From the NCBI GenBank assembly GCA_003152955.1, contig PMBQ01000082.1:1-5335 (forward strand): 5,335 bases of DNA, read 5' to 3'. This DNA is from Candidatus Bathyarchaeota archaeon (GTDB lineage Archaea > Thermoproteota > Bathyarchaeia > 40CM-2-53-6 > FEN-987). The notes beneath the pieces were generated by a model, which made no database searches, was not told the DNA's origin, and was given only the letters and a program-made list of their open reading frames with translations. Below are positions 1-5,335 of this stretch, in pieces; positions within the stretch are counted from its first letter, which is position 1; every line of letters starts with the position of its first letter. The position numbers were made by a program, and so were the translations under genes.

Positions 1-534
1 GCCGTCTTCGAGGTCGTCGAGGAGCGCAAGCCCCCGCAGAACAGCCAAATCGTCTCCGACCAAACCATTCGCCTCACCAGCGCCAAGGCCCAGGCCGACT
101 GCCCGTGCTTACTGCGCCGCGTGCTGGTCTGGGATCCCGACCAGGAGCGCGCCATCGATCTGCTCACTAACCTGCTGGAGTTCGGCGCGACCACCATCGC
201 CGCGATCTACAAGGACCGGTGGCAGATCGAAATCTTCTTCAAGACGATCAAACAGAATCTGCGCATCAAGACCTTTGTCGGAACCAGTATCAATGCCCTG
301 CATGTGCAACTGTGGACCGCACTGATCGCCGTGATGCTCTTGAAGATCCTAAAACTCCGGTCTACCTTTGCCTGGTCAATGTCGAACCTAGTGGCCATGC
401 TCAGGTTCAACCTGTTCACCTATCGTGACCTCTGGCAGTGGATCGACGCTCCGTTCGAGAGTCCTCCCACGGATGGTGAGGGCATCCAACTCTCCCTCTT
501 CTCCGCCGGTCTTGGACAGCAGACCCCGGGGTAG
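1..534 (+). CDS. IS4-family DDE transposase, C-terminal part (5' truncated by window edge)
   Basis: The frame is open from base 1 to a TAG stop at 532-534, giving 177 residues. The true start is outside the window, so the ATG-like starts inside it are not the gene start. The diagnostic feature is the IS4 YREK signature, Y-x2-R-x3-E-x6-K, at residues 70-84 of this fragment (YKDRWQIEIFFKTIK). Its glutamate (residue 77, codon 229-231) is the third acidic residue of the DDE catalytic triad. The first two aspartates lie upstream of the window. After the motif comes a hydrophobic helical stretch around residues 100-120, then a C-terminal tail ending in a short Leu/Phe-rich segment, as is common in these enzymes. 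Full-length relatives are usually about 370-400 residues, so slightly under half is present. I see no frameshift or internal stop in the visible part. Such enzymes cut and rejoin IS ends in cut-and-paste transposition. Whether this copy is active cannot be judged from one half. Confidence 0.88.
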   Translation, partial: AVFEVVEERKPPQNSQIVSDQTIRLTSAKAQADCPCLLRRVLVWDPDQERAIDLLTNLLEFGATTIAAIYKDRWQIEIFFKTIKQNLRIKTFVGTSINALHVQLWTALIAVMLLKILKLRSTFAWSMSNLVAMLRFNLFTYRDLWQWIDAPFESPPTDGEGIQLSLFSAGLGQQTPG

Positions 535-599
535 ATCCAGGCTCAACATCAGAACCCGTCCAAATGAACACCAAAACAAGACTTCTCACGAGCCACTCA

Positions 600-619
600 A
601 TTTATCTTGGACAGCACTG
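600..619. repeat. Probable right terminal inverted repeat of the IS4-family element
   Basis: The segment atttatcttggacagcactg sits about 66-85 bases after the transposase stop and gives CAGTGCTGTCC when read inward from the outer edge, a form common for IS4-type element ends. The call rests on position and resemblance only, because the left-end partner is outside the window. The exact last base (619 or 620) is uncertain. Confidence 0.5.
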
Positions 620-673
620 TGCCGATACGATCTTTGTCAATCTTGGCCATAAGCACCTTCCATGTACAAAACC

Positions 674-2476
674 TTAGGAAGCGACCCTGAACACTTTGAC
701 ACCCTTCTTGGCCTGTTCTTTGGTCAGGATTGTCTTGACGCCAATAAATTGTCCCTTGTCTGCAAAGTCAACGGGCTTGCCGTCGATTTGTATGGATTCA
801 ACGACCTGCTCCACAAACTCCACCGGCAACATGTATGCAATCCGATGACCAAGATGGAGTCCACACGAGGCTAGGTTTATTCCAACAGCTTTCGGTTTCT
901 CCCAAAAATCTTCAATAGCACCAAGTAATGAATAGTGCGAAGGAACGGTGTAAATTCTTCCCATTTGAGAGATAATTGACAGCGCTTGTTCATGGGTCCA
1001 ACGATTCCTAACGAATCCGCGCGCAATGCGAAACAGTTCCCAAGAAGTCATCAAGCCAATGTGCTGTCCATCAGCCGTGTCAATCTGCTTCTTCGAAAAC
1101 ACCGAGCCATTATCACGATCGAGCGGGGCTATGTGCCGCTGGTGATTGATAATCGTCAAGCCTTGAATGTCTGTTCGCTTCAATTCCTTCATCCTGCGGA
1201 CCAAGTGCTTACCAACTTGGAGTGATTCTTCATCATTTGGTAAGCCGCGGATACCCTTGATTTCCACCAGTATTATTGGGGAGTGATCAGCAATCTGTAG
1301 ATCCTCGTCTTTCCCCTTGGCACTTTCCTTGAGCAGTTTTTCATCCACATCAATGACGTGGTTAAAGCCGAGCAGTTTCAGCGTCTTAGCCACAGCCACA
1401 ACGAGCTTTCGATCTGTCTCTTGGATTAGTTCATGGAGGTAGCCGTCTGTCTCTCGTAGTCGACCTATTTGTCTTTCGAGTTCAGCTATTTGCTCCGCCG
1501 CTTCCGACTTGATGATCTCAATCCTCGCTTTGGATTCGAGAACCGGAGGCAGCTCATATTCTGGGCGTTCGACCCAACGCGGCCCCTCTACATATGGAAA
1601 CAGATCTGGAAAGACCTGCGGTAGAACGGTAGACAGCAATGCGTTGAGAAATGCTGGACGATTCGCTAATTTTGGGAATATGAGCACACATCCTTTTTCA
1701 TCATCCACCGGCAGAATCATTCCTCCAACATCTTCCCCATATTTGTTCGTCACTAACGTCACCCATCGGGCTCTTATTCCCTTCCATCTGAGGGTACAGC
1801 GATAACGTCCTTTCTTGAGATGCAGTGACAGGAGTGAGGATAGTGGCGGTTCCTCAATGGCGACCTGCATCTCCTCGCCATCAGCCGCATCAACCTCGAG
1901 TTTAGAGATAAATGGCAATAAGAAATACCAATTGTCAACATTGAACTCCTTCTCACGTGCCAGTGTGTCATACTCACTGATCTTGGCTAAGAACTGATTC
2001 TGTTGAACCTTTTGATCGGCAAACACAACGAATAAGCCACCGTTTCTTAGAATCTGTTCAGACTTGTCAAGAACATCTAGCATTGCTCTTGGCCTTGGGT
2101 CCACGAAGCCATTATGACAAGAAGCCCATACATCCGTCTGTTTGGGTGTGGTTGCTTTTTCTCCAACGGGGGAACCCGCAAGTTCCGGCATCCCCACATC
2201 AAGAATCACAATTTCCTGTTCTTCGAAATTTGGCAACTCTGCGCTAACAAAAACGGGGGTCCATTCATCAGTTTTGGGGACTTTGTATGGTTTCCCAAAA
2301 GTGCCAATTGTTACATTATATCCCCCTTTGCGCAGGATCTCATTTGATTCGTCGTTCAAATCAATGAGCATTATTCTCGGCTTTGTGTATCGAGGTGGCG
2401 TTCCCGAATCGTTCTTGTTCTGCAACCTGCCTTGCGCCGAGAGGTTCTTTCCGAAGCGTATCGGGTGTGTCAACAT
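674..2476 (-). CDS. Uncharacterised 600-aa protein with coiled coil and PD-(D/E)xK nuclease-like domain
   Basis: I do not recognise a named gene. Seen in the protein: residues ~33-155 alternate hydrophobic strands (RIMLIDL, EIVILDVG, GGLFVVFA) with helices, suggesting a Rossmann- or glutamine-amidotransferase-like fold. Residues ~315-360 are a charged, heptad-like coiled coil. Residues ~357-445 carry a PD-(D/E)xK nuclease-type pattern: a helix, LLGF at 368-371, EDLQI with D392, then IILVEIKG with E405 and K407. The C-terminal ~60 residues (VESIQIDGKPV at ~559-569, then GIRV-like strands ending KVFRV) resemble the beta-barrel domain II of translation factors. Inferred: a DNA-acting or defence protein, possibly binding a nucleotide or metabolite through its N-terminus. 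The start is uncertain: ATG 2476 gives 600 residues, while ATG 2371 (residue 36) starts just at the first predicted strand. Neither has a clear ribosome-binding site. An in-frame TAG lies a short way upstream of 2476. The frame is intact. The gene lies 158 bases after the 276-aa gene and ends 55 bases before the IS tip. Confidence 0.85.
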   Translation of the reverse strand: MLTHPIRFGKNLSAQGRLQNKNDSGTPPRYTKPRIMLIDLNDESNEILRKGGYNVTIGTFGKPYKVPKTDEWTPVFVSAELPNFEEQEIVILDVGMPELAGSPVGEKATTPKQTDVWASCHNGFVDPRPRAMLDVLDKSEQILRNGGLFVVFADQKVQQNQFLAKISEYDTLAREKEFNVDNWYFLLPFISKLEVDAADGEEMQVAIEEPPLSSLLSLHLKKGRYRCTLRWKGIRARWVTLVTNKYGEDVGGMILPVDDEKGCVLIFPKLANRPAFLNALLSTVLPQVFPDLFPYVEGPRWVERPEYELPPVLESKARIEIIKSEAAEQIAELERQIGRLRETDGYLHELIQETDRKLVVAVAKTLKLLGFNHVIDVDEKLLKESAKGKDEDLQIADHSPIILVEIKGIRGLPNDEESLQVGKHLVRRMKELKRTDIQGLTIINHQRHIAPLDRDNGSVFSKKQIDTADGQHIGLMTSWELFRIARGFVRNRWTHEQALSIISQMGRIYTVPSHYSLLGAIEDFWEKPKAVGINLASCGLHLGHRIAYMLPVEFVEQVVESIQIDGKPVDFADKGQFIGVKTILTKEQAKKGVKVFRVAS

Positions 2477-2634
2477 ATTGGTCTTTCGTTGGTACCGCCG
2501 CCGATCAAATTGTTGTACATTCCTCGACCTGTTCTATCAGCGGCTCCATAGCAAATCCAAGAATCGCTGTTCCTTCACGTGCTCGGCGCAGAGAACCATC
2601 TCAGTGATTCAAGAAGGGCCAATAAGCCGTCAGC
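2477..2634. other. Spacer between two minus-strand genes; possible decayed coding remnant
   Basis: No complete gene is supported here. On the minus strand one frame reads as protein-like sequence between stops (DGSLRRAREGTAILGF, then MEPLIEQVEECTTI, TGA). After that TGA the same frame stays open through SAAVPTKDQYVDTPDTL to a stop just inside the 600-aa gene, overlapping its alternative start at 2371. This could be an old N-terminal extension or a small lost gene, or chance. I see no convincing hairpin terminator or good -35/-10 pair, so co-transcription of the flanking genes is possible. Confidence 0.35.
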
Positions 2635-3465
2635 TCACGATGGCTTGAAAGCCGAGCAGTGGGCATTCCGCCTGAAGGCAACACCATATGGGGATTTGAA
2701 GAGAGCCCTCACTGCCTTGCGCACCTTTGATTCCTCAAACATAGCGATTAGCAGGATCTTGTGATCGCTTGGAACAACAAGAGACACATTTTCTCCACTT
2801 GCCACACGAAACGCTTTGATAAACTTGGCAGGCCAACCTTTCCCCTTCCCCACTCTCTGAGTCCACCCTCCATAGGCCGTACTGTACAGATCCGTTTTCC
2901 ATTTCCCCTTCAGTTCTCGTAGGATAATGTCTCGGCGATTCGAACCTTCCTCCCACAGTATCTGACGGGCAAGTTGGCCTCGTTTCATTTTCAGAATGTT
3001 TGCGATGCCAGCCGTCGCTTTGAGAGGAGAATCGAACTTGAGTTGAAAGCCATAAGCGTGTGTTGCGGGTTTCTTCTTGCGGCGGAAGAAGACAAAGACC
3101 TTCAATAGATCCGTGATGATAAGCACGCGCCAAGAATCCTCTCGGCCGTGGCGATTCAGCTCCTTAGGAAAGCTGTGTTTGAGATACTTCTTCATCTTAT
3201 TGACGTTATTCTCCCGCAGCGACCCGTACTTCTTTAACTCAATAAACACGTGGGTATCAGTCGATCGCGGAGGCATGTAGACATAGTCGATCTGACCCTT
3301 AGTCGTGCCTCCTTGTGGCAGGAGGTCGGTGGCAGGAATTCCATGTAGCGCGGTGAGCAAAGAACAAAATACATGGGAAGTAACGCTCTCTCGACTGTGC
3401 ATGACAGGACCGAACGAATCCACATAGTCAAGGAACGCTCTCGTTGTTTCTCCTTTGCCAGCCAT
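2635..3465 (-). CDS. PD-(D/E)xK nuclease-like hypothetical protein (276 aa), HsdR-N-terminus-like
   Basis: The frame runs from ATG 3463-3465 to TGA 2635-2637. An in-frame stop lies upstream and no earlier start exists, so this start is likely, although the ribosome-binding site is weak (GAG about six bases ahead). The N-terminal half carries a PD-(D/E)xK nuclease pattern: helix with E26 (HSRESVTSHVF), QIDYVY with D60, and HVFIELKKYG with E76 and K78. A strand-rich piece follows (SWRVLIITDLLKVFVFF, residues 111-127), as in the N-terminal nuclease domains of type I R subunits. The C-terminal half (~150-276) is basic, with many Lys, Arg and Trp residues, and shows no domain I recognise. No membrane segment or signal peptide is visible. 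It starts 39 bases after the hsdR remnant in the same direction, so it was probably part of that restriction operon. Inferred role: a stand-alone or accessory endonuclease. Conservation of all candidate acidic/lysine residues argues against loss of function. The exact family is not identified. Confidence 0.85.
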   Translation of the reverse strand: MAGKGETTRAFLDYVDSFGPVMHSRESVTSHVFCSLLTALHGIPATDLLPQGGTTKGQIDYVYMPPRSTDTHVFIELKKYGSLRENNVNKMKKYLKHSFPKELNRHGREDSWRVLIITDLLKVFVFFRRKKKPATHAYGFQLKFDSPLKATAGIANILKMKRGQLARQILWEEGSNRRDIILRELKGKWKTDLYSTAYGGWTQRVGKGKGWPAKFIKAFRVASGENVSLVVPSDHKILLIAMFEESKVRKAVRALFKSPYGVAFRRNAHCSAFKPS

Positions 3466-3504
3466 AAGTCTCTGAGTTCTTGATTGTGAGTGGCTACGTA
3501 TTCC

Positions 3505-5101
3505 CTACCACGACAGTTCCGTTCTAGCCCTTTGCCTAGAGTATTCCTCAAACCACTCTTCCTTCAAGTACGCATTCGCCTGTGGATCGGTCACTTTCTT
3601 GTAAAGACCGAGCTTGGTTGTGACGAACTCCAAGAAGAGATCATCGATCACCTTCCCGAACTTGTTGCGCACGGTCGCTTCCGTGTTGTCGGAGTTCTTC
3701 ACCGCTTGAAGTTCAGCGTGGGCATCCACTTTGGCCTTGAGCGAGGCGATATTCACTTTGTCTTCGTCGGTGGGATTCAAGCCTTAGGTTTCGTTTAAGA
3801 CCTTGATGATGTTCGATAGGAGGTCCAGCTCATCCTGCCCACACCTTTTGCCCTCCATGCTAATGGGTTTCACCGAGCCGTCCGTGCCCGTCAAGAGGAT
3901 GTAGTCGGCAAAGGTCTCCTGAACGCGGAAGGAGTCCATGTTGACGGCCTCCAGCACTTCATAAGGCAAGTGACCTTCGCGCTTGGGGAGTTTACGATTC
4001 AGATTCTTGGCGAAGACGCAAAGCTTCTCCAGATCTGTGTCGCGGAATGCCAATAGCTGTGAGACAAAGCCGTAGAGCCGGACGTACCTCTGGAGCGTGC
4101 TTCGGAGCTCTTCCCGCGCATCTACTGGCATTGCTCGAAAGCGTGCCACAACGGCATCCAGCACCGGCTAGAGCTTTTCGGCCGGCTGCTGCGGGTTGAA
4201 GAAGATGACGGCGAAGTCCTTAACCTCTTGGCACGTGAAAAAGTCAAAGTGTCCCAGCTCCGGCCAGAGCTGGTAGAGTTTGTTGAGATCGGTCTCTTCT
4301 TCAAGGAAAGTGACTTGATGATAGTCTTGGAAACTCTTCTGGATGTCCGTGGCTTCGTTCGCAAAATCGAGCACTATCGTGTCGGTTTTGCCCCACACGC
4401 CGCTTGCGATTCAATCGGCTCAATGTCTGAACAGCATTCACCCCGCCCAAGCCCTTGTCCACGCACATGGTGTGGAGGAGCGGCTCGTCAAAGCCCGTCT
4501 GAAATCTGTTCGCCGCAATCAATATCCGGCATTCGGGGGTCTTCAGGGCGCCGGCAATGGCGATCTTGGGGCCGAGTGAGTCCATGCCTGCTTCCGCATG
4601 ACCGATCCCTGTATCGGGATCGACGACTGTTCCCGAGAAAGCGACAAGGGACTTGAACGGCAGACCGCGCGAGGCAAGTTCCTTACCAAAGGCCAACTGA
4701 AAGCGGACGGCATGTAGGCGGGACTTCGTGACCAGCATGGCGCGGTCCTGTCCTTGGATCGCCCTGTAGGTCACGTCCATGAAATGGTCCAGCATGATTC
4801 TTACCTTCACGCCGAAATCATGCGGCTGGAGATTGACGGACCTGGTGAGGGGATAGACCGCCTTCTTTTCCCCTACTCTTTGTCCGCTTGTACAGATTTG
4901 GCGAATTTGATATAGCGCTTTGAGTTCGTGTAGTCGGCCAACACGTCCAGAATAGACCCCTCCTCAATCGCTTGCCGCGTCGTGTAGGTCTGGTAGGCCT
5001 TGAAGTGGACGTCAGCACCCTTTTGGCTGAAGAGTTCCAACGTCTTGTTTTTTGGGCGTTGCAGTGAAGGCAAAGTAGTTGATATGGCTCTGAAGTCCGC
5101 T
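3505..5101 (-). pseudogene. hsdR: Type I restriction endonuclease subunit R (HsdR), 5'-deleted and multiply disrupted
   Basis: HsdR is the ATP-driven translocase and nuclease of type I restriction systems. The helicase and C-terminal portion remain in pieces. Piece 1 (5101-~5054) reads SGLQSHINYFAFTATP, containing helicase motif III (FTATP). Piece 2 (~5053-4873) continues KNKTLELF and RQAIEEGSILDVL. Piece 3 (~4872-4400) holds IMLDHFMDVTYRAIQG, the motif V region (CRILIAANRFQTGFDEPLL) and motif VI (QTLSRLNR). Piece 4 (~4398-4171) has GKTDTIVLDFANEA. Pieces 5 and 6 (to 3505) hold the helical C-terminus ending NAYLKEEWFEEYSRQ. Breaks: an extra base in an A6 run (T6 at 5048-5053), a lost base near 4873, a one-base shift near 4400, TAG at 4168-4170 where a Gln (CAG) fits, and TAA at 3784-3786 where a Tyr codon fits. 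Conceptually repaired, about 530 residues remain of a usual ~1000. The N-terminal nuclease and helicase motifs I and II (DEAH-type) are absent. A working R subunit is not possible. Confidence 0.9.
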
Positions 5102-5335
5102 CTACGCCCCCCCCGGCCTCACGTCGTAGACGCGGAGCACCTCATCCCCGTAGTGGTTGATCACCTTCACGGCAATCTTGCCCGTGCTGGGCGCGTCGAA
5201 CGGCCTGCTTTTCGTCGAGTACAGGGCCGACCACGCATCCTCGTTCACATCTGCCCTGAGTGCCCGCTTGAGCTTCTCGTACGGGTCTCCACCGCCTGTG
5301 AAGTAGGCATGGCGCACGAAGAAGCTCTCCTCGTT
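5102..5335 (-). CDS. Probable Mod-type (N4/N6) DNA methyltransferase, C-terminal end (5' part outside window)
   Basis: The frame is open from the window edge to TAG at 5102-5104, giving 77 residues beginning NEESFFVRHAYFTGGGDPYEK. The segments FFVRHAYFTGG, LYSTKSRPFDAP and KIAVKVINHYGDEVLRVYDV match, from memory, the C-terminal end of Mod-type site-specific DNA methyltransferases (the COG2189 group) that precede R-subunit genes in restriction operons. The catalytic FxGxG and DPPY/SPPY motifs would lie outside the window, so the assignment is moderate. Family members usually end very near the VYDV position. The last five residues here (RPGGA) are encoded by a G-rich run (G8, 5107-5114) at the join with the hsdR remnant and look like junction sequence. 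The GTG at 5315-5317 is an internal codon, not the start. The methyltransferase itself may be intact. Confidence 0.65.
   Translation of the reverse strand, partial: NEESFFVRHAYFTGGGDPYEKLKRALRADVNEDAWSALYSTKSRPFDAPSTGKIAVKVINHYGDEVLRVYDVRPGGA

Larger units (their letters stand above)
1..619 (+). mobile_element. IS4-family insertion sequence, 3' part (left end outside window)
   Basis: The element is defined by the transposase C-terminus (1-534) and by the short noncoding tail after its stop. The tail contains the segment tttatcttggacagcactg at 601-619. Read inward on the other strand it begins CAGTGCTGTCC, which looks like an IS terminal inverted repeat, and its distance of about 85 bases from the transposase stop is typical. 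The left end is outside the window, so neither the matching repeat nor a target-site duplication can be confirmed. The element lies about 55 bases beyond the stop of the neighbouring minus-strand gene, so it does not interrupt that gene. Confidence 0.7.

Noticed and set aside
425..652. Open frame overlapping the transposase end and the IS tip
   Set aside because: It is out of frame with the transposase, low in complexity, and spans the probable IS end.
2440..2473. TTGACA at 2468-2473 (minus strand) as a -35 promoter element
   Set aside because: With a 17-base spacer the -10 position reads AAAGAA, a poor match, and the site is inside the annotated start of the large gene.
2142..2648. 168-codon plus-strand open frame
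   Set aside because: It lies antisense to the large gene and the spacer, its translation is rich in Ser/Cys/Arg with no domain pattern, and the opposite strand has convincing protein signatures.
3490..3798. 102-codon plus-strand open frame
   Set aside because: It is the shadow of the HsdR C-terminus on the opposite strand.
3784..4170. In-frame TAG and TAA inside hsdR as possible stop-codon recoding
   Set aside because: Two different stop codons are involved and three frameshifts plus a large 5' deletion occur in the same gene, so ordinary pseudogene decay explains them.
4228..4656. 142-codon plus-strand open frame
   Set aside because: It is antisense to recognisable HsdR helicase sequence (motifs V and VI), and its own translation looks random.
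5107..5114. G8 run as a phase-variation switch of the methyltransferase
   Set aside because: It lies after the conserved end of the methyltransferase, so length changes would only alter the tail. It is better explained as part of the deletion junction.

Overview
This is a bacterial accessory (defence-type) region, with the left edge in an insertion sequence and the right edge in a restriction-modification locus. Apart from the transposase, every credible gene is on the minus strand, so the locus reads from right (5335) to left (674). No rRNA, tRNA or housekeeping gene anchors the taxonomy. Base composition is moderate: the insertion sequence is visibly richer in G+C than the 600-codon gene beside it. 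The protein families fit a Gram-negative bacterium (proteobacterial or Nitrospira-like), but that is only a guess.

Layout. (1) 1-~619, plus strand: the 3' part of an IS4-family element, with the C-terminal 177 residues of a DDE transposase carrying the YREK signature and a probable right end near 600-619. (2) 674-2476, minus: an intact 600-residue protein with a Rossmann-like N-terminal region, a coiled coil, a PD-(D/E)xK nuclease-like core and a C-terminal segment resembling a translation-factor-type beta-barrel. (3) 2477-2634: a spacer with no clear gene, possibly decayed coding sequence. (4) 2635-3465, minus: an intact 276-residue PD-(D/E)xK nuclease-like protein. (5) 3505-~5101, minus: the C-terminal half of a type I restriction subunit R (HsdR), broken by three frameshifts and two nonsense codons. 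(6) 5102-5335, minus: the C-terminus of a probable Mod-type adenine/cytosine-N4 DNA methyltransferase, which runs directly into the middle of the hsdR helicase region. This suggests a deletion removed the start of hsdR, including the nuclease domain and helicase motifs I and II.

Interpretation. A restriction-modification operon (methyltransferase, then HsdR, then one or two accessory nuclease-like genes) appears to have lost its restriction motor through deletion and point decay. The two downstream genes with nuclease signatures still have complete reading frames. They may be accessory proteins not yet decayed, or they may act on their own. The two uncharacterised nuclease-like proteins are the most interesting content. 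I see no CRISPR array, no RNA gene and no convincing terminator.
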